Position numbers and translations under genes: made by a program. The notes under the pieces were generated by a model. It worked only from the letters and a program-made list of their open reading frames with translations, had not been told where the DNA came from and did no database searches. 64,000 bases of DNA from Paenibacillus odorifer (GTDB taxonomy: Bacteria; Bacillota; Bacilli; Paenibacillales; Paenibacillaceae). The stretch lies in NCBI RefSeq assembly GCF_000758725.1, contig NZ_CP009428.1, forward strand, positions 3,534,001-3,598,000. Reading direction: 5' to 3'. Shown piece after piece: positions 16,989-30,483 of this stretch. The stretch's first letter is position 1. Each line of letters begins with the position of its first letter.

Positions 16989-17033
16989 AAGAAACGCTTA
17001 TCGTCCTTAAAAAGGACGCCGAAGGCGTTTCTT
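16989..17033. repeat. REP-like nested palindrome, copy 2
   Basis: Outer arms AAGAAACGC / GCGTTTCTT enclose an inner CGTCCTTAAAAAGGACG symmetry. It is the inverted counterpart of the element at 16804. It lies 51 bases before the sensor kinase start. Confidence 0.6.
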
Positions 17034-17084
17034 CTTATCATATGCTATTATTTGTTTATTACAGATTTAAAAGGAAGATGATCG

Positions 17085-18824
17085 ATGCGAAGAAGAATCA
17101 GCTTGCCTTTAAAACTATTTTTTATCGTGTTTGCATTTGTATTAAGCTGCATAATCTTGATAAGTCAATTGTCTTATCGCTATGTCCAAAAGGAAATAAG
17201 AACCTCTGACATTTATTACACCAACCAAATACTTGATAAGATTGATCAGTATTTCACAGTTAATTTTTCCTCCTTCCAGACGATGCTGTTCTCGGTCGAG
17301 TCATCGGTGAAAGCCAACATTGACAATCCGGACGTGATTAAAAAGCAATTAAGAGAGCTGTATGAACTCAACAGTAATTACGTCAGTAATATTTATTTGA
17401 TCAAAAGCGATTTATCCATTCTAGGCGGAAGTACACCTACCCGAATATTTGATGAACCTTTATCTGAAAGAGAACCATTGTTTGAGGCAGCTGACAAGAA
17501 CAGAAGGATTACATTTGTCAGTGATCCTTACAAATCTAAATATTCCGGCTGGACAGTTACGATGGTCCGATATCTGAACAGTGCTCCGTTTCCTATGGCC
17601 ATTGCGGTAGACTTAGATCTAAATGCCATTGAAGAAACCTTGTTCAAGATTAATAAAAAAGAACAAATGAATTTGGCTCTAATCACCGCATCGGGAAAAA
17701 TCATTGCCGGGTTTTCGGAAAATAAAGGACCCCTGAATGTTCAAGATCATACTTTTTCAGTCGGTGAAACGTCAGCGGAACAAATTCTGGATACTACAGA
17801 AACAAACCTTCAACTGCACACCAAGGAGGGGATTCAGGTCTCCCTTCTGAAAAAACCGACTGAAAAATTTAATTGGACCATCATCTCAATCAACGATGAA
17901 TCACGCCTAAAAGCTGCTTTATCCAGATTGGAAACCTATTATATAGAGCTTCTAGCTGCAGGTTTTCTCTTAAGTCTGTTCGTTTCCTTCTTTATTGCCA
18001 AATATATAAGGACTCCGCTCTATGCACTCAAAACAAAAATGAAGCGGGTGGAGCAAGGCTCCCTCACAACTACAATATCGATTAACCGAAACGATGAGTT
18101 TGGAGATCTTTCCCGAGCATTCGATCGTATGCTGCAGCAAATTGTGGAACTGATTCGGGGAGCAGAGCTTCATAATGAACTTGAACGCAAGCTGGAAATT
18201 CAAGTACTGCAGTCTCAAATAAACCCTCATTTTCTGTATAACACGCTTGGTTCTATCAGCAATGTCATACGACTCGGACAAATAGAGAAAGTAGATGTGG
18301 TGATTGAGTCTCTTATTTCAATATTGGAATATGGGATAGCCGACGCTTCGGAGAAGGTATCACTGCGTCAGGAATTGCAAAATGTATCGGACTATATCGC
18401 GATCCAGAACATCCGCTATAACAGAAACTTCCACTTAATCGAAAATATCGAAGCAGGGCTAATAGATTTTCCGGTTTTTAGAATGCTGTTGCAGCCCCTT
18501 GTGGAGAATAGTATCTTCCATGGTTATAACGGAGGGGGGATCGAAGGCCCTATTACTATTCATGCGTACAGGGAGGGTGGCAATGTCATCATAGAAGTAG
18601 TTGATCAGGGCGAGGGAATTCCAACTGATAAAATAAAGCATATTCTAATTTCAGAACCGGGGGATGTGGAATTGAAAAGGAAAAGAATCGGGTTAAACAA
18701 TATTCATGACCGAATCAGACTTCACTACGGAGAAGAGTTCGGGCTCCAAATCATAAGCATACCTAAGGAAATAACCCGGGTTCGCGCCTTATTCCCAGCA
18801 GGCTTGTTTAAAGGAGATGCATGA
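17085..18824 (+). CDS. sensor histidine kinase, YesM type
   Basis: Membrane sensor of a two-component system, 579 residues. It has a membrane helix at about 9-30, an extracellular Cache-like sensor domain (about 32-285), a second helix near 287-307, a HAMP linker, then a His_kinase domain with SQINPHFLYNTLG (phospho-acceptor His382) and an ATPase domain with N-box LVENSIFHGY and G-box DQGEGIP. This is the LytS/YesM class used to sense carbohydrates or related cues. It overlaps the response regulator by 4 bp. Position between the importer operon and the catabolic genes points to control of this locus. Signal unknown. Confidence 0.92.
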   Translation: MRRRISLPLKLFFIVFAFVLSCIILISQLSYRYVQKEIRTSDIYYTNQILDKIDQYFTVNFSSFQTMLFSVESSVKANIDNPDVIKKQLRELYELNSNYVSNIYLIKSDLSILGGSTPTRIFDEPLSEREPLFEAADKNRRITFVSDPYKSKYSGWTVTMVRYLNSAPFPMAIAVDLDLNAIEETLFKINKKEQMNLALITASGKIIAGFSENKGPLNVQDHTFSVGETSAEQILDTTETNLQLHTKEGIQVSLLKKPTEKFNWTIISINDESRLKAALSRLETYYIELLAAGFLLSLFVSFFIAKYIRTPLYALKTKMKRVEQGSLTTTISINRNDEFGDLSRAFDRMLQQIVELIRGAELHNELERKLEIQVLQSQINPHFLYNTLGSISNVIRLGQIEKVDVVIESLISILEYGIADASEKVSLRQELQNVSDYIAIQNIRYNRNFHLIENIEAGLIDFPVFRMLLQPLVENSIFHGYNGGGIEGPITIHAYREGGNVIIEVVDQGEGIPTDKIKHILISEPGDVELKRKRIGLNNIHDRIRLHYGEEFGLQIISIPKEITRVRALFPAGLFKGDA

Positions 18825-20446
18825 TGATGAGAGACTACACCTGCTTCATTGTTGACGATGAAGATCTAATCATTCAGAGATTGGAATTGTTTTTTCACGA
18901 GCGCTCCCTTAGGGATAAGCGATTTCATTTAGTGGGAAAAGCGAATAATGGGCTGAAGGGGATAGAGGAGATCGTAAAGCTTAAACCGGATATCGTAATA
19001 TCTGATATCGTCATGCCGCGAATGGATGGGATTTCCATGATTGAGCAGCTAAAGCCAAAGCTTCCCCATACCCAATTCATTCTTTTGACCGCTTATTCAT
19101 CCTTTGAATATGCCCAGAGAGCTATTCAAGCCAACGTATTGGAGTACATTGTTAAGGTTCCGCTCAGAGATGCGGATTTGGATCGGGTTTTAGATAAGGC
19201 AGCCGGGATTTTAAATGAAGTTAAGAAAAAAGAAGCGGAATTTCAATCGTTAAACGTATCCGTGCTTGAAAATAAATATAGAGTCCGCAAGCAATTTTTT
19301 AACGAGCTTATCAGAGGCGAAATCCCTTCTCATCGGGCATCAGATTTTGCCAATCGTATGCAGTTTCATTTCTTTCAAGCCAACTATCGCTGCTTCATTG
19401 TCGAGATGAATATGTATGAAAGTTTCCGAAATGATTATTCAGCGTCTGATCAGAACATATTGAGGTATGCGATTACAAATATAATCGAAGAAACGGTGAT
19501 GAATGGTGGCAGTGGTGTAGCTGCGGATCTATCCGATAATCGGTTTATTGGCTTTCTATCCTGGGAAAATAATCGTAGTGATCTGGAAACGGAATATGAT
19601 TGCCAGACATTGGGGGGGCAGATCGTCTCCCATTTGCATCAATATTTGAATCAAAGGGTATCCGTCGCTTTTGGAGGTCCACACCGAGGCTGGGAATCCA
19701 TCAAACAAGCTTACACGGAAGCACAAAATGTGAGTGATGATTTCTATTATCATACAGAGAAAGTAGTAAAAACACCCATGCATCGGTTCCATTACCATAA
19801 TGACAGAAAAGAAGAATTTCAGCAGAAATTGGCTGATTTTCTTGCTGGGGTGAAAAGAAAGGTTTCCAAGGAAGAGCTGGAGAAAGCATTTGCTGATCTG
19901 AACCAATTTGTTACGGACCATAAAATCCATAAGTCCATCATGGCGCCTATGTTAAGAGACTTGTACAGAGACATTATTGTGAAGTTTAAATCGGGGAACA
20001 AGTTGGCCACGGAAGTAGCAGAGTTTCCCATAGAATTTTTAGCTTTTCGGGAGCAGCTTGCCTATATTGGCGACTTTACCTTCGAATATGTACACGCTGG
20101 CCAACTTTTACATCGTATAGAAATCATGAGTGCTATGCGGTTTATAGAGAAAAACCTGAAACAGCGATTAACGCTCGAGGCGATTGCCGAGGAAGTGAAT
20201 TTAGCTCCATCGTATTTTAGCAGCTTATTCAAAAAAACAATGAACGAAGGTGTTATCAGCTACATCAATCGTAAAAAAATCCAATTAGCTCTCGAGCTGT
20301 TAAATGTTCAGGATTATTCTATATTGGAATTGTGCGAGGAAGTAGGAATTGTGAATGAAGGTTATTTTTGCAAATTATTTAAAGAATATACGGGTGATAC
20401 TCCTAAGCAATATCGGATAAAAATGACACGGTATGAATCCAATTAA
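18821..20446 (+). CDS. response regulator with AraC-type DNA-binding domain, YesN type
   Basis: 541-residue partner of the kinase. The N-terminal receiver domain has VDDED and phospho-acceptor Asp62 in VISDIVMPRMDG; a middle region of about 280 residues follows; the C-terminal AraC double helix-turn-helix covers about 435-541 (LTLEAIAEEVNLAPSYFSSL and the family ending DTPKQYRIK). The conserved receiver Lys lies in the segment EYIVKVPL, where KP is usual. AAGGAGA precedes three consecutive ATGs, so the first Met is ambiguous by up to two codons. It is the probable binder of the GAAATT direct repeats at 13236 and 24116. Confidence 0.92.
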   Translation: MMMRDYTCFIVDDEDLIIQRLELFFHERSLRDKRFHLVGKANNGLKGIEEIVKLKPDIVISDIVMPRMDGISMIEQLKPKLPHTQFILLTAYSSFEYAQRAIQANVLEYIVKVPLRDADLDRVLDKAAGILNEVKKKEAEFQSLNVSVLENKYRVRKQFFNELIRGEIPSHRASDFANRMQFHFFQANYRCFIVEMNMYESFRNDYSASDQNILRYAITNIIEETVMNGGSGVAADLSDNRFIGFLSWENNRSDLETEYDCQTLGGQIVSHLHQYLNQRVSVAFGGPHRGWESIKQAYTEAQNVSDDFYYHTEKVVKTPMHRFHYHNDRKEEFQQKLADFLAGVKRKVSKEELEKAFADLNQFVTDHKIHKSIMAPMLRDLYRDIIVKFKSGNKLATEVAEFPIEFLAFREQLAYIGDFTFEYVHAGQLLHRIEIMSAMRFIEKNLKQRLTLEAIAEEVNLAPSYFSSLFKKTMNEGVISYINRKKIQLALELLNVQDYSILELCEEVGIVNEGYFCKLFKEYTGDTPKQYRIKMTRYESN

Positions 20447-20545
20447 GGTTGCAAAAAATGTGTGATTTTTTCGCGAAATCATGTAAAAAAAAAGGGAGCA
20501 AAAGGATTACCATGATAAAAGGATCTAATCATGGAGGTTATCAAA

Positions 20546-22762
20546 ATGGAGCTTATTAAAGCAGATGTAACCGTCGTCGGCGGAGGTATTGCTGGGATAT
20601 GCGCTGCCATTGCTGCCGCACGCCAAGGGCTGCAAGTGTCACTTATTAATGATCGACCGGTTCTTGGGGGAAATGCGAGCAGCGAGGTCAGGGTTCATAT
20701 CAACGGGTCGGCATATCTCGGAAACAGTCCATCCTATTATGCACGCGAAGGAGGGTTGGTGGAAGAACTCAAGTTGAAGATTTTCCACTATAATCCGTTA
20801 TACAACAAGAAGCTGATGCTTTCGCTTTCGGATACGGTCTTGTTGGATATGGTCTATGCTGAGCCTAACATTTCTCTATTTCTGAATACATGCGTGCATG
20901 AAACGGGCATGGAGAACGGCAGAATTAAATGGGTGGAGGGCCTTCAATTGGCTTCCGAAAGGAAATTTCGTTTTGAAAGCCGAACCTATATCGATTGCTC
21001 CGGAGATGGAGTTGTCGGATATCAGGCAGGTGCTCTCTTCCGATGGGGGAGAGAAGCGAAACATGAATACAAGGAAGAATTGGCTCCTGAAGTGGCGGAC
21101 CATTACACCATGGGCGATACGATCCTGTTTCAAGCCCGTGACGTAGGATATTCCGTTCCATACAAAAGACCTGGCTTTGCGTATGATATTACGAAGTTGG
21201 CCTTTTTCGATAGTATCAGAAAAGGCTTGAACCATCGGGCTTTTCCAAGAAAAATCAACGGGCTTGGCGGATTGTGGTGGCTGGAATACGGCGGACATAT
21301 GGATATTATCAAAAATAATGAAGACATCGCGTTGGAACTGCGGAAATTGGTGTACGGGATTTGGGATTATCTCAAAAATAGCGGTGAATTTGATGATGTA
21401 GACAATCTCATCTTGGATTATGTATGCCCGATCCCGGGAAAGCGGGAGTCGAGGAGGTTTATTGGGGATCACATGTTGTCTCAGAACGATCTCACAGCAA
21501 AGCCGCATTTCGAAGATGCTGTATCCGTCGGTGGATGGTATATGGATTTACATGCTAATAAGGGTATCTACGATGAGGGGCCGGCTACAGCTTGGAATTT
21601 CGTGCCCGGATTGTACAATATCCCTTTCCGCAGTTTATATTCACGAAATATTCCTAATCTCTTGTTCGCTGGTCGCAATATAAGTGCTACCCATGTGGCT
21701 TTCGGATCTACAAGGGTTATGGCAACCTGCGGTTGTATGGGGCAGGCGGTTGGAACAGCTGCTTCTTTGTGCTCGAAATATGAGGTAGACCCCGCGGCCA
21801 TAGTCGAAGCTCATATGGGGGAGCTGCAGGCGCTACTGCTTCGAGACGGGCAAACCATTGTAGGCCTTCAAGAAGAATTGGATCCTTACTTCGCTGACGG
21901 ATTAACTATTCGTGCCTCGTCTCAGCGCAGTTATGACAATCTTCATCCAACCGTAGAGATTTCCTTGGAGAAAGGGTTATGTTTGGTCTTGCCGATTCAG
22001 ACATCCGTGGCTGAAAGCGTACGGATCAAAATTAAAAATAGGTCCAAGCATTCGGAAACTCTACATGTGAAGCTGTTTGGCGGGGAACGGAAGGAAAATT
22101 ACATTCCAACCAGCGAGTTGAGAGACTACCACTTGGTTATTACAGCCGGTCATGACGACTGGATTACGCTAGACTTGGACTGCAAGAAACCGGCTGACGA
22201 CAAAATCTACATCATATTGGAGGGCACGGCGAGCCTTGCCATATACGGTAATGAAGAGAAATTGACAGGTGCGGTCAGCTTCCATTATAGGCCGGAAGAG
22301 CCGTCCAGGCTGAAGAAATTCAATAAGAGCATTTGCTTTAAGGACCTGATGCCAGCTCAGAATATGTATAGTCCTGAGAATGTTGTCAATGGCTACTCCA
22401 GACCTTATGGCCAACCGAACGGCTGGATTTCTGAACATTCGAAAGGACAGGAATGGTTGGAATTCTGTTTTACAAGCCCCAAAAATCTGGACGAAATCCA
22501 TCTTGTTTTTAATTCACAGCTGGATTTGGAGCATTTCAACGATCCGATCGAGTCCCTTATTCAAGATTATGATATGACCTTGACCTTAGAAGACGGAACC
22601 GATAGGACAATCATAACTCGTGGGAATTATCTCACCTTGAATAAACATAAGGTGGATGAGAAACGTGTATCCCGAATCCGGATTAATTTCTGCGCAACTT
22701 ATGGTTCGCCTTATTTCGAAGTGTTTGCTGTAAAATTGTTTGCTCCTAAAATCGATAAATGA
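20546..22762 (+). CDS. FAD-dependent oxidoreductase with C-terminal beta-rich domain
   Basis: 738 residues. The N-terminal Rossmann motif VVGGGIAGICAAIAAARQG binds FAD, followed by GGNASSEVRVHING, characteristic of the FAD_oxidored (PF12831-type) family. A distal FAD motif appears as NLLFAGRNIS near residue 370. Residues beyond about 470 are beta-rich and resemble a discoidin/carbohydrate-associated module rather than enzyme. The frame opens at 20531, but GGAGG within those codons is the ribosome site for the ATG at 20546. Family members are frequent in polysaccharide-degradation loci, where they probably oxidise released sugars; the reaction is not established. Overlap or close coupling with the next gene indicates an operon. 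Confidence 0.85.
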   Translation: MELIKADVTVVGGGIAGICAAIAAARQGLQVSLINDRPVLGGNASSEVRVHINGSAYLGNSPSYYAREGGLVEELKLKIFHYNPLYNKKLMLSLSDTVLLDMVYAEPNISLFLNTCVHETGMENGRIKWVEGLQLASERKFRFESRTYIDCSGDGVVGYQAGALFRWGREAKHEYKEELAPEVADHYTMGDTILFQARDVGYSVPYKRPGFAYDITKLAFFDSIRKGLNHRAFPRKINGLGGLWWLEYGGHMDIIKNNEDIALELRKLVYGIWDYLKNSGEFDDVDNLILDYVCPIPGKRESRRFIGDHMLSQNDLTAKPHFEDAVSVGGWYMDLHANKGIYDEGPATAWNFVPGLYNIPFRSLYSRNIPNLLFAGRNISATHVAFGSTRVMATCGCMGQAVGTAASLCSKYEVDPAAIVEAHMGELQALLLRDGQTIVGLQEELDPYFADGLTIRASSQRSYDNLHPTVEISLEKGLCLVLPIQTSVAESVRIKIKNRSKHSETLHVKLFGGERKENYIPTSELRDYHLVITAGHDDWITLDLDCKKPADDKIYIILEGTASLAIYGNEEKLTGAVSFHYRPEEPSRLKKFNKSICFKDLMPAQNMYSPENVVNGYSRPYGQPNGWISEHSKGQEWLEFCFTSPKNLDEIHLVFNSQLDLEHFNDPIESLIQDYDMTLTLEDGTDRTIITRGNYLTLNKHKVDEKRVSRIRINFCATYGSPYFEVFAVKLFAPKIDK

Positions 22763-22779
22763 GGTCAGGTGAAGTCACG

Positions 22780-23988
22780 ATGAAGGAATTATTCCCTCGT
22801 AAAGGGCTCCCCAATATAATTCAAAAATTGGAAAATGGGGATACCGTAACAATCGTCTATTTCGGCGGCAGTAATACACGTTCTGAAGGCTACAGGGTCA
22901 TGACGGCGGATTGGCTTCGTAAGCAATATCCTAAGGCGGATATCCGCTCTGTGAATGCAGGCATTGATGGGACAGGATCGGATTTGGGCTGTGCCCGTTT
23001 GGAGACAGATGTACTGCGTCATCGGCCTGATCTAGTATTTGTTGAATTTGTCGGTAACGATGGCGGAGATCCCGAATCCAAGGCGCGTATCGAAGGGATT
23101 GTCCGTCAGATCCGCAAGCGGAACCGGTTTACTGATATCCTGTTCGTTTATACGCTGAAGGAGCGGGATGTGGCCTTATTTCAGTCTGGGGAATACCAGA
23201 AGGGGGCTATAATGCAAGAGGAAGTGGCCGACTATTACGGCATTCCTTCGATTCATCTAGGCGTAGAGGTCAGTCACTTGGTGTCGGAGGGAAAACTCGT
23301 TTTTACCTCAAGGGAAGACGTGTCCATTTCCGGAGCCGTTGTTTTTACGCATGATTCGATCCATCCGACTATTCCCGAAGGACACCAGATTTACACGGAT
23401 ACGATCACCCGGTCATTTGAGAAAATTAGAGAACTTCAAGATCATCCGGGAAGGTCAGTACATCACTTACCTCAGAATCCGTTGGTTCCGGCTAATCCTT
23501 GGGAGTATGCGACCATGCTGTCACTGGATATTCTTACCGATTTTTCCGCAGGATGGTCTTACATGACTCCGGATGATTGTGCTTTAGTGCGCGAGTACAA
23601 TTGGTTGTTCCCCGGCCTATGGCGAGCAGTCGATCCTGGAGAGGCTATCACGGTGCAGTTCGAGGGAACCCATATCGGGTTATTCGATATCGGGGGGCCT
23701 GATTCTGGCAGATTGAAGGTGTCGGTGGATGGTGGAGAACCCTTTATTGTCGATCGATTCACACTACACAACGATCATAATCGTAATCAGTATGTATTCT
23801 TGCCAGAGCTCCCGAATGGGAAACATACAGTTCGCTTCGAAGTCGATACCGAAAAGACAGACAAAGCGGCTGTGTTTGAGGCATGCGGCAATGAACGAAG
23901 TATTGAGCATGTTCGGCAGCATCCAGATTGGTATGATCAAACGGTGATCCAGCTTGGGAAGTTGTTATTGGTGCAGCCGCCATTATAA
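22780..23988 (+). CDS. SGNH/GDSL-like hydrolase with C-terminal beta domain
   Basis: About 402 residues. An N-terminal SGNH-type fold is suggested by block I FGGSNT (nucleophile Ser), the block II-like NAGIDGTGS, block III EFVGNDGG (Asn) and block V DSIHPTIPEGH (Asp/His). Residues from about 240 form a second, beta-rich domain. Such proteins typically remove acetyl or other esters from sugars. The ATG at 22759 overlaps the previous stop by 4 bp and is also possible (seven residues longer); the ATG at 22780 has an AGGTGAAG site. No signal peptide, so it would act on imported oligosaccharides. A terminator follows at 24014. Confidence 0.8.
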   Translation: MKELFPRKGLPNIIQKLENGDTVTIVYFGGSNTRSEGYRVMTADWLRKQYPKADIRSVNAGIDGTGSDLGCARLETDVLRHRPDLVFVEFVGNDGGDPESKARIEGIVRQIRKRNRFTDILFVYTLKERDVALFQSGEYQKGAIMQEEVADYYGIPSIHLGVEVSHLVSEGKLVFTSREDVSISGAVVFTHDSIHPTIPEGHQIYTDTITRSFEKIRELQDHPGRSVHHLPQNPLVPANPWEYATMLSLDILTDFSAGWSYMTPDDCALVREYNWLFPGLWRAVDPGEAITVQFEGTHIGLFDIGGPDSGRLKVSVDGGEPFIVDRFTLHNDHNRNQYVFLPELPNGKHTVRFEVDTEKTDKAAVFEACGNERSIEHVRQHPDWYDQTVIQLGKLLLVQPPL

Positions 23989-24013
23989 TTAATCTAAAGG
24001 TTTTATCCAATTG

Positions 24014-24073
24014 AAAGACCTATTTTATACTGACTGCAGTTGAGCGGCCAGTTATGATGTAGGTCTCTTTTTT
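24014..24073 (+). terminator. rho-independent terminator
   Basis: AGACCTA (24016-24022) pairs with TAGGTCT (24060-24066) and an inner ACTG/CAGT region can extend the structure; six T follow. It ends the FAD oxidoreductase-SGNH operon just before the promoter of the large enzyme. Confidence 0.75.
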
Positions 24074-24106
24074 AAAGGAAGACAAAGTCGTTTCTTCTTG
24101 CTTAAA

Positions 24107-24164
24107 ATCTTATAAGAAATTCTTGAAATCAAAGAAATTTCACAGTTCTGTGACATGCTATGAT
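24107..24164 (+). promoter_or_regulatory. activated promoter of the large secreted enzyme
   Basis: It repeats exactly the 23-base block found at 13227 and again gives a triple 9-step repeat (GAAATT, GAAATC, GAAATT at 24116, 24125, 24134). An extended -10 TGCTATGAT lies at 24156-24164, 22 bases after the third repeat. A small symmetric element CACAGTTCTGTG (24141-24152) sits between repeat and -10 and is absent from the first promoter. Confidence 0.6.
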
Positions 24165-24218
24165 AAAAACGACGGAGCGGGATTAGCCAGAAGGATACGG
24201 CTGATCGCTTCTTTATGA

Positions 24219-29891
<5,673 letters not shown>

Positions 29892-29898
29892 ACCTATG

Positions 29899-29935
29899 AG
29901 CTGAGTGGATGAGAACGATCCATTCGGCTTTTTAT
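29899..29935 (+). terminator. rho-independent terminator of the large enzyme gene
   Basis: AGCTGAGTGGAT pairs with ATCCATTCGGCT (two G-U or mismatched positions) around a 7-base loop and TTTTT follows. Confidence 0.8.
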
Positions 29936-30127
29936 TTCTAGGAATTTAGTATTGAATTATGCAAAACACTTGTAAAACGATGATGTAAGAAGACAGTACA
30001 TTTTTGGAACATATGCCGGAGCATCCGATCGTATTTAATCTAATCTTTCAAAGCTCACAACTGGGTGATATTTACACGATACTGCTCATGCTAGATCAGC
30101 AGGGCGATATCAGCCAACCGTATTATT

Positions 30128-30376
30128 TTGAACGTGAGATGTGCCAGATTAAAAAATATAACTATGTGCATCCTTGAAAAATCAATTACGGCTTTGATCG
30201 GCCCCTCCGGTTGCTGGAAATCAACCTTGTTGCGAACGATAAATCGAATAAATGATCAAGATCAGGATATGAGAGTGGAGGGAGGCGTCCAGATTTCGGG
30301 ATATTCAATCTTTAATAAAGAGATACGAGCAAATGTCGCAATGGAAATGGTTCTTATTCTCCTATATTCGAAGTGA
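30128..30376 (+). pseudogene. fragment of phosphate ABC transporter ATPase (pstB)
   Basis: The 82-codon frame contains [20 protein letters not shown] followed by NRINDQD and a segment like PstB's R(V/I)EGxV. Intact PstB has Walker A GPSGCGKST; here the essential Gly before Lys is Trp. The N-terminal strands are missing or garbled, no ribosome site precedes the GTG, and the frame stops before the Q-loop, so about 180 residues are lacking. No other pst genes are nearby. A non-functional remnant is almost certain. Confidence 0.7.
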
Positions 30377-30445
30377 AGTCCATATAGCTGCACATCCAGT
30401 GATAATACGGTTTATAGAACCGTCGCTGGCCTAAGCAAAAGTAAC

Positions 30446-30480
30446 AAAGCCTGACGGATTCATATCCGCCAGGCTTTATT
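30446..30480. terminator. bidirectional rho-independent terminator
   Basis: AAAGCCTGACGGAT and ATCCGCCAGGCTTT form a stem with one mismatch and a 4-base loop, with T-rich sequence on both outer sides. It ends the - strand GH8 gene and closes the debris region on the + strand. Confidence 0.85.
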
Positions 30481-30483
30481 CAA

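Larger units (their letters stand above)
29892..30483. other. intergenic region with gene debris
   Basis: It holds the terminator at 29899, a 62-codon frame at 29989-30177 without recognised homology, the pstB fragment at 30128 and the terminator at 30446. The overlap of two short frames with no ribosome sites is typical of decayed sequence. Confidence 0.5.

Noticed and set aside
20876..21508. Long - strand frame inside the FAD oxidoreductase gene (210 codons)
   Set aside because: It lies wholly opposite a well-supported gene, has no ribosome site and shows no family features; a shadow frame.
29989..30177. 62-codon frame before the pstB fragment
   Set aside because: Neither a start with ribosome site nor a family resemblance was found; treated as debris.
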